Origin: an uncultured Alphaproteobacteria bacterium | GTDB taxonomy: Bacteria > Pseudomonadota > Alphaproteobacteria > MPNO01 > UBA2964 | Reading direction: 5' to 3' | DNA: 64,000 nt | NCBI GenBank assembly: GCA_951812775.1 | Contig: OX638326.1 | Coordinates: forward strand, 3,235,391 to 3,299,390 | In this document: piece by piece, positions 47,010 to 56,380 of the stretch | Layout: every line of letters begins with the position of its first letter | Numbering within the stretch: position 1 is the first letter of the stretch | Program-made: the position numbers and the translations under genes | The notes under the pieces: model-generated | Told to the model about the DNA's origin: nothing | The model's input: only the letters and a program-made list of their open reading frames with translations | Databases searched by the model: none

Positions 47010-48302
47010 CTAGCGCCAAATCCCCAATTTATCCACAACCCAGCGAGACCAACTCAGCAGCTTGTCATCTTGCCAGCGTCGACCAACCAGCTGAATACCG
47101 ACGGGTAAATTTCTGGGTCCAGTGTGTGTGGGGAGAGAGATTGTTGGGACGTGTAAAATTGTCCAGCAGCCCTGAAATTGCGGGTCGCCAGTATAGTCGA
47201 GCCCCTCTGGGGCTTCGCCAGTTGCTGACGGGGCAAGAATGACGTCAACATCACCAAACACATCGTCCAGTTGGGCCCGGCTGTCATTCGCTAGAACCAC
47301 GGCATTCTGATAGGTCGCAAATTCCATCGCCGAACCATTTGCGAGTTGTTTGGCGATATTGGCACTAAGGTGATCGCGTTCATTTTGCCACAGATCAGCC
47401 ATAACGCGGCTGCGTTCAAAATCATTCAAGGCGTTGCGCGCAGCGCTCAATCCGGCAAATGACTTGGGTAAATCAATTTCGACAATTTCTGCGCCCGCCA
47501 TTTCCAGCCTCTTGGCACTATCCTCAAGGGCGCTGATGGTTTCGGGCAGGGCAAGATCCCAGTGATGGGTATGACACAAACCAATTTTTGGTTTGGCATC
47601 ATCTGGAATGACTGCCGCGCGGTCGCGGTTGAGCAGAACACTCATGAGTAGGTCAGCGTCATCCACCGTTCGGGTCAATAGGCCAATGGTATCGAGATTC
47701 TCAGCGGCAAACATCAACCCGGCACGGTTGATCAAATTGTAAGTCGGCTTGTATCCGACAGTACCGCAGAAACTTGCGGGACGAAGAACAGAGCCGCCGG
47801 TCTGAGTGCCAAACGCTCCGTGAACCATGAAATCGCCAACGGCCGCACCAGAACCGCTGGAAGACCCGCCCGGGGTGTGTGCCGGGTTATGCGGGTTGGT
47901 CGTCGGCCCCGGGAAGGAACCGGCAAATTCACAGGTAACCGTCTTGCCGAGAATGACGGCGCCGGCCGCCCGCAACATCGCAACACAGGCAGCATCGGTT
48001 CTGGGTTGGTGATCCTCATAGGCCGATGATTGCATCTGGGTTGGCATATCGGCGGTGTCGATGACGTCTTTAACGCCAATCGGCAGACCGTGCAGTGGCT
48101 TCCTCTCTGGCATTTCGTCGAGGATGCGCGCCTGGGCCAATGCATAATCCGCGTCAATATAGGCCCAGGCCTTTACCGTGTCTTCGCGGGCGCTAATGCG
48201 ATCAAGACAGGCTTGCGTAACGGCTTCGGCCGTCGTGGTGCCATCGCCAATCATGCGGACGATTTCAGTGGCGGGAAGTTCGTTGAGGTTCTCTAGTGAC
48301 AT
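47010..48302 (-). CDS. Amidase signature family hydrolase
   Basis: ATG 48302 (MSLENLNELPATEIVRMI) is preferred; ATG 48347 would add 15 residues. The 430-residue protein has the Ser-cisSer-Lys machinery: LPIGVKDVIDTADMPT (lysine), TPGGSSSGSGAAVGDFM and GTQTGGSVLRPASFCG. These enzymes hydrolyse amides to acids and ammonia. It is divergent from an amidohydrolase gene, and both may act on a nitrogen-containing substrate. Confidence 0.9.
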   Translation of the reverse strand: MSLENLNELPATEIVRMIGDGTTTAEAVTQACLDRISAREDTVKAWAYIDADYALAQARILDEMPERKPLHGLPIGVKDVIDTADMPTQMQSSAYEDHQPRTDAACVAMLRAAGAVILGKTVTCEFAGSFPGPTTNPHNPAHTPGGSSSGSGAAVGDFMVHGAFGTQTGGSVLRPASFCGTVGYKPTYNLINRAGLMFAAENLDTIGLLTRTVDDADLLMSVLLNRDRAAVIPDDAKPKIGLCHTHHWDLALPETISALEDSAKRLEMAGAEIVEIDLPKSFAGLSAARNALNDFERSRVMADLWQNERDHLSANIAKQLANGSAMEFATYQNAVVLANDSRAQLDDVFGDVDVILAPSATGEAPEGLDYTGDPQFQGCWTILHVPTISLPTHTGPRNLPVGIQLVGRRWQDDKLLSWSRWVVDKLGIWR

Positions 48303-48388
48303 GGGTTTCTTCTTGATTCCAGCGGTTTGAAGCTGCGGGGCGTGCATGATAGCGTCCCGTCGACTGGAACGAAACGGGTGAGGATCAA

Positions 48389-49915
48389 ATGGTGGAAAAG
48401 CTGCTTATTAAAGATGGGTTGGTATACGACCATGATGGGGACGTACACAGGCCATCAGCGGCGGATATTCTGGTTGAAGGCTCTGAGATTGCTGCAATCG
48501 GTACCGACCTTCCATCCGACCAAACAGTCGGCGCAGAAATCGTCGATGCCAGCAACCATCTTGTCGTCCCCGGATTGATAAACGCTCATTACCATTCCCA
48601 TGACACGCTGTGTCGCGGGATGTTTGAAGATTTGCCGCTGGAATTCTGGCTGCTCTATACGCTGCCAATGGGAACATTTCGTTCAAAAGAAGAAATTCGT
48701 TTGAGGACGTTGGTCGGTGCTTTGGAGTCGATGCGGTGTGGTATCACTACGGTACAGGACATGCTCGGTCTGATTCCCATGACCGAGGAAAATATTGATG
48801 TCGTCCTCGATGCCTATGAAGAGATCGGAGAACGCGTTGTGTTCTCGCCGATGGTGTTCGATATCCCGGCGGTCGCGATGCTCCGTTATAAAGATCTATT
48901 GCCCTCTGAAATTCAGGAGATGATGGGCAATCAGGCGGGCGAGCCTAAAGAACAGCTCGATATGCTTGAATCCCAGATTAAGCGCCGTCCCGCAAAGGGT
49001 GTGACGCACTGGGCTGTCGGTCCGTTTGCACCGCAGCGCTGTTCGCTCGATCTTCTGGCGGGTTGCGCTGATTTTGCCGATCGACACGATCTCGGCATCT
49101 ACATTCATGTCTATGAAACCCGTGGTCAGGTGGTGATGGCACGGGAAATGTATGGCGAATATGGCGGCTCCTTTATCAACTATCTCGATGCTGCGGGTAT
49201 GCTCAATCATCGACTCAATATCGCGCATTCAGTTTGGATTAGCCGCGAGGAAATGGATCAGATGTCGGCCGCCGATGTCGGCGCCGTGCTGTGCTACAAC
49301 AGCAACATGAAGCTCAAAAGCGGCATTTCGCCGATGCGTGATATGCGCGATGCCGGGATGCGGGTCGGACTTGGCTGTGACAATTGTTCGGGCAGCGACG
49401 TCCAGAACATGTTCCAGGCGATGAAGGCCTATTGCATGTTGGGCGCTGTCAGCGAACCGACGCCCGGCACGCCTCTGTCACATGAAGCCCTGCGCCATGG
49501 CACACTTGGCAGTGCGCGATCCGCCTGTCTGGATGACCAGCTCGGAGCGCTCAAGCCCGGCTACAAGGCGGATATGATGTTGCTCGATATGAATGACACG
49601 GCCTATTTGCCCTATAACAGCGCGGCGCGGCAGCTGGTTTACTCTGAGACCGGGCGTTCTATTGATACCGTTGTTATAGATGGCAAGGTTGTGATGAAGG
49701 ATCGCGTGGTGCAGACCATCAATGAAGACGACCTGCGGGCGGAAGTTGCTGATTTGATGAAGAGTTTCATCCCTGAATACGAAGATGTGGTGAAGCAGCG
49801 GGAAGTGGCGTTGCCCTATCTCAGAGAGGCGCATCAACGGGTTTGGGACACCGATATCGGCTTGAGACGGTTTATTGCCCGCACCGGTTACGGGGATGGT
49901 GACTTGCCGCAATAG
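48389..49915 (+). CDS. Amidohydrolase family protein (deaminase/chlorohydrolase type)
   Basis: The 508-residue TIM-barrel metal enzyme has the HxH motif in NAHYHSHDTLCRG (His67, His69), a histidine in GIYIHVYETRGQ, one in NIAHSVWISREEM and the aspartate in LGCDNCSGSDVQ. The layout fits the AtzA/TrzN and guanine/cytosine deaminase subfamily. It probably removes an amino or similar group from a heterocycle. The extra C-terminal ~60 residues are helical. Confidence 0.88.
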   Translation: MVEKLLIKDGLVYDHDGDVHRPSAADILVEGSEIAAIGTDLPSDQTVGAEIVDASNHLVVPGLINAHYHSHDTLCRGMFEDLPLEFWLLYTLPMGTFRSKEEIRLRTLVGALESMRCGITTVQDMLGLIPMTEENIDVVLDAYEEIGERVVFSPMVFDIPAVAMLRYKDLLPSEIQEMMGNQAGEPKEQLDMLESQIKRRPAKGVTHWAVGPFAPQRCSLDLLAGCADFADRHDLGIYIHVYETRGQVVMAREMYGEYGGSFINYLDAAGMLNHRLNIAHSVWISREEMDQMSAADVGAVLCYNSNMKLKSGISPMRDMRDAGMRVGLGCDNCSGSDVQNMFQAMKAYCMLGAVSEPTPGTPLSHEALRHGTLGSARSACLDDQLGALKPGYKADMMLLDMNDTAYLPYNSAARQLVYSETGRSIDTVVIDGKVVMKDRVVQTINEDDLRAEVADLMKSFIPEYEDVVKQREVALPYLREAHQRVWDTDIGLRRFIARTGYGDGDLPQ

Positions 49916-50017
49916 GGGCAAGCGAAACCATCTCTTGCTGTTGTTTTCGCCCTCCCGTAGCCTGTCTTTAACAAATTTCTTTTGCGGTTAAGACCGGTTT
50001 CCGGTCGAGGAGACAAT

Positions 50018-50968
50018 ATGGCTTTTACAGGTCTTCACACGACACTATTTGCAGCACCCAATATGAAGGAAGCGCAGAAGTTTTATAGCGACTGGGGGTT
50101 ACGCAAAGTAAAAGCAACACCCCGCCATTCCATCTTTGAAACCAAAATTGGCAGCCGGGTCGAGCTGAAGTCGCCTAAGGCCAAGGACCTGCCGCCCGCC
50201 GCAGCGCCGGACATGCATTTCCGTGAAATGATCTGGGGGGTGTCTTCCAAGAAGCATCTTGCAGAGATTAAAAGGGAACTTTCCAAAGACCGTGAGGTGA
50301 CAGAGGACAAGGATGGCACACTGCATTGCATTGATCCGAACGGTATCGGCGTCGGGTTTCGCCTGTGGAAGCCGCGCAAGAATATCGATGGTGCCCGAAC
50401 CAAAATCAATTCGTTTGATAGCCAGGAAAGGGTCGATGAGATCAGCACATTCTATGAGGATGCGCACCCGATCCGCATGGGCCATATCGGGTTTGTGCTG
50501 CCAGATATGAAAGCCGCTGAAAGTTTTTATAAGGACCGGCTCGGCTTTTGGCTGTCAGACCGCTACGCCGGTGGGGCGGCGATATTTTTACGCTGCGCAG
50601 CGAAAAGCCAGCATCATAATCTGTTCATGATCTGGAGCGCCGATGGCAACAAGCGCTATCACCACACTGCTTTTGAGGTTCGGGATATCCACGAAGTCTT
50701 CGGTGGAGGCGTCGCCTTTGATAAAAAAGGCTGGGAGACAGAAGTCGGCCCCGGACGTCATCCAATTTCATCGGCCTATTTCTGGTATTTCAAATCACCT
50801 TGTGGCGGTGCCATCGAATATTTCACCGATTCAGACTATGTAACGGAAAACTGGAAGCCGCATAACTACCGCATCAATCGATTTTCCGAGTGGCATTTGC
50901 CGGATGGTATTCAGCAGGTGCATGACGATAAAATCCGACCCTCAATGTCGGCTGCCGGTCGGCATTAA
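50018..50968 (+). CDS. VOC-family protein (extradiol dioxygenase-like)
   Basis: ATG 50018 follows CGAGGAGACAAT. The 316-residue protein has two VOC domains. The N-terminal one (TGLHTTLFAAPNMKEAQKFY) looks structural. The C-terminal one has the metal triad His (MGHIGFVLPDMKAAESFY), His (YHHTAFEVRDIHEV) and Glu (GGAIEYFTDSDYV), as in catechol 2,3-dioxygenase-type enzymes. It fits a ring-cleavage step in the surrounding catabolic set. Confidence 0.88.
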   Translation: MAFTGLHTTLFAAPNMKEAQKFYSDWGLRKVKATPRHSIFETKIGSRVELKSPKAKDLPPAAAPDMHFREMIWGVSSKKHLAEIKRELSKDREVTEDKDGTLHCIDPNGIGVGFRLWKPRKNIDGARTKINSFDSQERVDEISTFYEDAHPIRMGHIGFVLPDMKAAESFYKDRLGFWLSDRYAGGAAIFLRCAAKSQHHNLFMIWSADGNKRYHHTAFEVRDIHEVFGGGVAFDKKGWETEVGPGRHPISSAYFWYFKSPCGGAIEYFTDSDYVTENWKPHNYRINRFSEWHLPDGIQQVHDDKIRPSMSAAGRH

Positions 50969-50974
50969 GGCCAG

Positions 50975-51727
50975 ATGGGTCAGTTGATGGGAATCTCGGG
51001 TTTTGTGTTGAAGGGGTGTTTTGCCGCTATCGCGCTCACCTTTTTGCTCTCCGTACCCTCAATCGCTCAGAAAAAGATACCTGTTGATCTTGAACTTATT
51101 TTAATGGCCGATGGATCGGGCAGTGTCGATGATGCAGAGTTTCTGATCCAGCGTCAGGGCTATGCCAAAGCACTTCGCCACCCCGATATCTGGCATGGCA
51201 TTAGCAGCGGCATATTGAGACGTATCGCCCTTTCTTATGTCGAATGGAGCGGGCCAAACCTTCAGATACCAATCATCGGTTGGACAGTAATAGAGAAGAA
51301 GTCGGATATCGATGCCTTTGCCAAGAAACTCGAAACGCTGCCGCGGGAGCTTTACTCCGGCGGTACAGCGATTGGCAATGCAATCCTGTATGGCGCTAAC
51401 TCAATCAAATCAAACCGATTCGAAGGAACCCGTGAAGTGGTCGATCTGTCCGGTGATGGCTGGGACCGCAATGGTCTGCCGGCGGCACAAGGACGCGATC
51501 AAGCCGTGAAGATGGGAATCACTGTAAACGGCCTGCCGATACTGGACGAGTTTCGGGTCGGACTCGATAAATTTTTTGTTTCAGACGTGATTGGCGGTCG
51601 GGGTGCGTTTTCTGTCCCCGCCAACGGCTTCAAAGATGTCTTCTTTGCAATCCGTCGCAAACTGATTCTGGAAATTTCGGGTGCGCCAATATCTACAAAA
51701 GACCTCGCCACTGTCCAAATGAAGTGA
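50975..51727 (+). CDS. DUF1194 (vWA-like) secreted protein
   Basis: The 250-residue protein has a signal peptide (GCFAAIALTFLLSVPSIA) and a von Willebrand A fold with a MIDAS-like MADGSGSVDD, then YSGGTAIGNAILYG and VVDLSGDGWDRNG. This is the DUF1194 family, common in alphaproteobacteria and of unknown function. It begins 6 bases after the VOC gene stop, though its export signal sets it apart from the catabolic genes. Confidence 0.9.
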   Translation: MGQLMGISGFVLKGCFAAIALTFLLSVPSIAQKKIPVDLELILMADGSGSVDDAEFLIQRQGYAKALRHPDIWHGISSGILRRIALSYVEWSGPNLQIPIIGWTVIEKKSDIDAFAKKLETLPRELYSGGTAIGNAILYGANSIKSNRFEGTREVVDLSGDGWDRNGLPAAQGRDQAVKMGITVNGLPILDEFRVGLDKFFVSDVIGGRGAFSVPANGFKDVFFAIRRKLILEISGAPISTKDLATVQMK

Positions 51728-51798
51728 CCGGAGTTCCCTTGTCCTGAGCAATTTCTGGGCGTAGCGTTTTCGCAGAAAAATGATTCAGGGGGAAAGAT

Positions 51799-53024
51799 AT
51801 GTCAGCAAAAGCAGATGGGCGCATGAAGCGTTGGCAGGAACAGCGCTGGATTCTAGACGCTGTTATTCGCACTGTTGGTGTTGAGTGGGATCAGGGACGG
51901 CTTCGCTATGGTGCTGCGCCCGGCGGGTCTCAGGCGGCTGGCGAATTTCGCGCGGTTGGGTCGAAAATAAAACGCGTTGGCGATTTCGTTCGCGAATTCT
52001 CCAATGCCGCGAAGCGGCGCGAGGCCAAGGCCGTGACGTTTGAAAAAACGGGACGGCTGATCTCTGCGCGCGAAAGCTACCTGACCGCATCTCTCCTTTG
52101 GGCAGCCGGCCGCTGGCCGATCTTTGAGACAAATGACGAGCTGGAACATCTCGAAGAACGTATGAATCATTGCTACGCAAAGTTCATTGAACATGCGCCG
52201 CATCCAATTGAGATTGTTCGCATTCCCTTTCAGGGTAAAGAGTTGCCCGCTTATCTGCATTTACCCCGCAATGCTGAGCCCGGTGAGACTTTTCCCTGTG
52301 TCGTCAATATCCCCGGGATGGATTCCAGCAAAGAGACCGGCGTTAATATGTATGGTGACTCCTATCTGGAACGCGGCATTGCGGTTTTGAGCATCGACGG
52401 CCCTGGCCAGGCGGAAAGTGTCGCGCTGGGAATTTTTGTGACAAATTCAAACCATATGGATGCCGCCAAGGTCGTTGTTGACTGGCTTGAGGCGCACCTG
52501 GCCATCGATTCCAGCAAGCTCCTGATACGGGGTTCGAGTTTTGGCACTTATTGGGGGCTGCAGTGGGCCGCCGCGTTAGGCGATCAGATCAAAGGTGTTG
52601 CGGTCAGCGGTGTCTGTCACGAGCCCGGCTGCAATACGATTTTCAACATGGCGTCGCCCTCCTTTAAACTCCGCTATATGTGGATGGCAGACTATGATGA
52701 CGAGGACGCGTTTGACGAGTTTGCCAAGACGATTGATTTACGACCCTTTGTTCCGGCCATTACCTGCCCGGTATTGATTATGGCGGGGGAGCAGGACCAG
52801 TTGAGCATAGCTATGACGTGATGGACCATATCAGTGCCCCAAAAGAAATCGTCGTATACGAAGGCGCAAATCATTCAGTGGCGGATGCAAGCTCTGTGAC
52901 GCTTGGCGAAAACCCCAAAGACTATCTGGCGGATTGGTTGGAAGCACGGCTGAATGACATACCGTTCGAGAGCGTCAAAGGTTTTGTCGATAGTTCGGGC
53001 CGGCGGACCGATACGCCCGCATAG
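51799..53024 (+). pseudogene. Alpha/beta hydrolase (dihydroxypseudooxynicotine hydrolase/FrsA-like), frameshifted
   Basis: ATG 51799 opens a protein with a helical N-terminal region and an alpha/beta core: CVVNIPGMDSSKETG, AVLSIDGPGQAES, the serine elbow IRGSSFGTYWG and the acid in IMAGEQDQ. The frame stops at 52819-52821, but the -1 frame continues with VEHSYDVMDHIS and the triad histidine in YEGANHSVADASS to 53024. One base (net) is missing near 52792-52803. The intact product would be about 408 residues. Relatives cleave C-C bonds in nicotine breakdown or hydrolyse esters. Confidence 0.75.
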
Positions 53025-53027
53025 ACT

Positions 53028-53759
53028 TCAGCGCGGTTTTGGAAGTTCCCGCATCAGCATGCCGATCTTGTCGCGAGGTTCGCGAATATGCAGCCGGTGC
53101 TGAATCTCCCAACAAAGGGACGCGCAGGTTTCAATGACAGGAATGCCAAAGTCGTCCTCCATCATTTCAACGATGCCGAGGAGGCGCCAAGCATTGCCTT
53201 GTAGATAGATTGCTTCTGCTTTGGGGTTTTCCATGAATGTTTTGTGGACCAGCGCGTAGACATCTTGAGGCGAAATCTCGCCAGCCTTCTCGAAGGGTAC
53301 TTCTAGGGGTTCCATCGCCAGCACATCGAATCCGGCTTCTGTCATGTAATCACGTGTGAGCTCGTTCTGAAGGCGAGAATAGCTGACGCCGATAATCTTC
53401 TTGGCGCCAAGTGCCCGAAAGGCCCGCGTGATATTCTGGTTGGCGGTGAAATGAGGAATACCCATCTCGCGTTCCCATTTGCGGATGATTTTCTTTTCCC
53501 CCTCGACGCCCAGCATCATGAAAGGCGGTGTGCCGGAATGATGGATCAGATCGACACCGGGGTCGGCTAGGATCAGGGCATTGTCGTGATACCCCTGAAT
53601 TGCGTTCTCAAATTCGTCCTGAGATCCCCGCTGAACATTCTGATGGATCGGAATAAGGCCCACACCTTCGGGGAGCAATCTGACGGTCTCTTCCATGGAG
53701 CCTGGTCGCATGGTTGGCTTTATGAGACCAACGGTACCGCGCCAACTGGAGAAACTCAT
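53028..53759 (-). CDS. Asp/Glu racemase superfamily protein (maleate isomerase/arylmalonate decarboxylase-like)
   Basis: ATG 53759 follows GGAAGGAGCTAGG. The 243-residue protein has the two-domain racemase-like fold (RGTVGLIKPTMRPGSMEE, DLIHHSGTPPFMMLGVEG, IETCASLCWEIQHRL). The two catalytic cysteines of maleate isomerases are not at their usual places: the first region reads HHSGTPP, the second YLQGNAWRL. It may use another mechanism or act as a decarboxylase. It lies in a run with the MDR and FAH genes. Confidence 0.75.
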   Translation of the reverse strand: MSFSSWRGTVGLIKPTMRPGSMEETVRLLPEGVGLIPIHQNVQRGSQDEFENAIQGYHDNALILADPGVDLIHHSGTPPFMMLGVEGEKKIIRKWEREMGIPHFTANQNITRAFRALGAKKIIGVSYSRLQNELTRDYMTEAGFDVLAMEPLEVPFEKAGEISPQDVYALVHKTFMENPKAEAIYLQGNAWRLLGIVEMMEDDFGIPVIETCASLCWEIQHRLHIREPRDKIGMLMRELPKPR

Positions 53760-53773
53760 CCTAGCTCCTTCCT

Positions 53774-54763
53774 TTAAGGCGACATGACGGTCATACCGAT
53801 GGTCGATCGTGCTTCCATAGCGCGATGGGCATCGGCGACATCGGCGAGGGCAAACCTTTGATTAATATTAATTTTGACAGCGCCGCTGGAAACAACATCG
53901 AACAGGCTCTTGGCGCGGGACCGAATCTCGTCGCCAGTGCGCATATGCCAGTAAAATGCTCCTGCCGTAATGGACAGCGAACCCATCTCATTGAGTCGGA
54001 AAATATCGAAGGGAGGAACGGGACCAGATGAGGAACCATAAGCCACCAGCCGTCCAAGAGGGCGTAACGCCGCAAGAGAGGACTCAAACGTGTCGGCGCC
54101 CACCGCATCAAATACGGCTGTGACGCCTTCGCCACTTGTCAGGGTTTTCGCCTGTTCCGCAATGTTCTCCTTCGTGCTGACGATAACGTCGTGGCATCCA
54201 TGGTTCGTGGCGAAAGCCGCTTTCTCCTCAGAGCTAACGACTCCGATGACATGGGCACCAAAAGTTCGGGCCCACTGAGCAATGATCATGCCAACACCGC
54301 CTGCCGCCGAGTGAACCAGAATTGCATCCTGCTCAGTTACCGGGTGGGAGTCGTGGATCAGATATTGTGCTGTAAGCCCTTTGGTGATCATGGCGGCGGC
54401 TGTTTCATCCGTGATGTCGCTGGGCAATTTAACGAGCCGTTCAGCATTCATCGTTCGCAATTCACAATAAGAGCCGCGCAGCAAAGCGTGGCCTCCGCTC
54501 GAATAGGCGACGCGGTCACCGACGGCGACATTTGTAACATCAGCGCCCAATGCCTCAACCACGCCACAACCCTCGCCACCAATGACGTGCGGAAAGTGCG
54601 GCAAAGGATATCGCCCGTTTCTTGTATGAATATCGGCGTAGTTCAGCCCAATCGCCGTGTGACGCAAAAGGACTTCGCCTATATCAGGCTCGCCAACATC
54701 GACATCTTCATAGCGCAGCACTTCCGGCCCGCCATATTCGTGAACCCTAACAGCCTTTGGCAA
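53774..54763 (-). CDS. Zinc-independent MDR oxidoreductase (NADPH:quinone reductase-like)
   Basis: The 329-residue protein starts at TTG 54763 (MPKAVRVHEYGGPEVLRYED). It has the quinone-reductase motif NYADIHTRNGRYPLP, IGGEGCGVVEALG and the NADPH-binding VHSAAGGVGMIIAQWA. Zinc ligands of alcohol dehydrogenases are absent. It lies 9 bases after the FAH gene and before the racemase-like gene, in an operon. It reduces quinones or conjugated enones. Confidence 0.9.
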   Translation of the reverse strand: MPKAVRVHEYGGPEVLRYEDVDVGEPDIGEVLLRHTAIGLNYADIHTRNGRYPLPHFPHVIGGEGCGVVEALGADVTNVAVGDRVAYSSGGHALLRGSYCELRTMNAERLVKLPSDITDETAAAMITKGLTAQYLIHDSHPVTEQDAILVHSAAGGVGMIIAQWARTFGAHVIGVVSSEEKAAFATNHGCHDVIVSTKENIAEQAKTLTSGEGVTAVFDAVGADTFESSLAALRPLGRLVAYGSSSGPVPPFDIFRLNEMGSLSITAGAFYWHMRTGDEIRSRAKSLFDVVSSGAVKININQRFALADVADAHRAMEARSTIGMTVMSP

Positions 54764-54772
54764 TGGTCCGGC

Positions 54773-55642
54773 CTAGTAAACGTCGTGGGCACGCACCGGG
54801 ACATCCATCGCCCCGATATTTTCAAACTCCAGATGCATCACATCGCCGGGTTTGACAGGACCAACGCCGGCGCAAGTGCCTGACATGATGATGTCGCCAG
54901 GATGCAATGTATAAAACTTGGACGCCCAGACAATTTGGCCTTGGAGATTAAGGATCAGATTGCGTGTGTTGTTTTGCTGACGGATTTCATTGTCGATGGT
55001 CAAAACGAAATCAAGTTGTCCAGGGTCATCGATTTCATCGGCGGTAACTAGCCAGGGACCGAGCACCGCATAGGTATCAACCGACTTGCGGAAGCTGCGG
55101 TCTTCTTTGCCGCGGACTACCATATCCATGGCGATTGCATAGCCGGCAACATAGGACAAAGCATCGTCGTAGGAGATATCGCTGCCTTTGCGCCCGATGA
55201 TGACGCCTAGTTCGGCTTCATGATCGGTCCGGCGATCACTAAAGCGGACAGCGACGCCGTCTGACGGACCAATCAGCGCGCTATTGGCTTTGAGAAACAG
55301 TCCCTGATCTTCCATTTTGCGTCGTGGCGCTCCGTGCGATATTTCCGTATCGACGAGTGTTTCCTGGGCGTGTTCTTCGTAATTCTGGGGCACACCGATA
55401 ATTTTTGTCGGGTTGGCAACGGGGCTCCGAAACGCGACTTCAGAAATCGGTTTGCCGTCGGCATTGTCTGCCGCCTGTTCAAGTTTTGGACGCATGGCTT
55501 CCAAATTTGCAACCAGTTGGTCGCCGATCGGCAAAGGATAGCGATAGGTTGGCAATTCAGCCTCGACGACGTCGGTAATGTCATAGACAACGTCATCTCG
55601 GACGACGCCAAAACGGTTGTCGTCATATCGGCAAATTTTCAT
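54773..55642 (-). CDS. Fumarylacetoacetate hydrolase family protein
   Basis: ATG 55642 follows GGGAGGATACC. The 289-residue protein has the FAH core: IGVPQNYEEHAQE, RTDHEAELGVIIGRKG (metal-binding glutamates) and the C-terminal HPGDIIMSGTCAGVGPVKPG. The family hydrolyses C-C bonds of acylpyruvates or hydrates 2-oxo-dienoates after ring cleavage. It is the first gene of the FAH-MDR-racemase operon. Confidence 0.92.
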   Translation of the reverse strand: MKICRYDDNRFGVVRDDVVYDITDVVEAELPTYRYPLPIGDQLVANLEAMRPKLEQAADNADGKPISEVAFRSPVANPTKIIGVPQNYEEHAQETLVDTEISHGAPRRKMEDQGLFLKANSALIGPSDGVAVRFSDRRTDHEAELGVIIGRKGSDISYDDALSYVAGYAIAMDMVVRGKEDRSFRKSVDTYAVLGPWLVTADEIDDPGQLDFVLTIDNEIRQQNNTRNLILNLQGQIVWASKFYTLHPGDIIMSGTCAGVGPVKPGDVMHLEFENIGAMDVPVRAHDVY

Positions 55643-55696
55643 CGGTATCCTCCCTGATCAATTGTCGATCAGTCCTATCGTTGACTGACAGCAGCG

Positions 55697-56374
55697 TCAA
55701 TGGAGGGCGATGTCGTGGCGCGTGTCAGGGAGGGTTCGCATCATGCGGCGCACGGCATCATCAGCGATCGAATAAAATATTTCCGCATCGCCCTTCACCC
55801 GCGCTGCCCGAGTGATCGAGACGGGAAGAGATAGGGGAGAGAAGGGTAATCCGCCATCACCGCGCCCCGCCTTGTGCCGGGCCTGCCACAAAAGCTTTTG
55901 ATCTGAAGCTCGGATCAGCCGCAGAGAAATACCGACCGCCCGATTGGTCCAAAGAACCATATAATCGTCTTCAACCGCATCTAGCCGGATTTCGACAAGG
56001 CCATCGCATTTTGTCTGTTTGGCAAATACCCGGCGGTCTCCTGGATGATCTAGATCAATCGCGATGCGGTCTGCAATCCGGCGGGTTGGAGCGCCGCCAA
56101 TCGCGCGCCTAAATTTTGTTGCAAGGTGCCGCTCGACAGACTCTTCGACCGCTCGCCGAATGGTCGCCGGTACTTTCGCAGATTTTGAAACCACTGCCGC
56201 GCAGCTTGGTGGGTTATGGAAGAAAGCCTGTTTCATTTGAAAGGCCACCCGCCGCTCAAGAATCGGTGTCGCCGATTCTTTTTTATCCATGCCGGTATAG
56301 GTGGTTTGGGCACAACCGCCCAGCGATGCCGTCACCGCTAACGCTAAAGAAACCGGCATAATATGGCGTGCCAT
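55697..56374 (-). CDS. Lipoprotein of unknown function
   Basis: The 225-residue product has a lipoprotein signal (LALAVTASLGGCAQ, lipidated Cys21). The mature part has DDYMVLWTNRAVGISLRLIR and ASDQKLLWQARHKAGRGDGG, a pattern seen in some outer-membrane lipoproteins that assemble rings or transport systems. It is the last gene of the minus-strand envelope cluster, 6 bases after the TonB-like gene. Confidence 0.75.
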   Translation of the reverse strand: MARHIMPVSLALAVTASLGGCAQTTYTGMDKKESATPILERRVAFQMKQAFFHNPPSCAAVVSKSAKVPATIRRAVEESVERHLATKFRRAIGGAPTRRIADRIAIDLDHPGDRRVFAKQTKCDGLVEIRLDAVEDDYMVLWTNRAVGISLRLIRASDQKLLWQARHKAGRGDGGLPFSPLSLPVSITRAARVKGDAEIFYSIADDAVRRMMRTLPDTRHDIALH

Positions 56375-56380
56375 AGTCAG

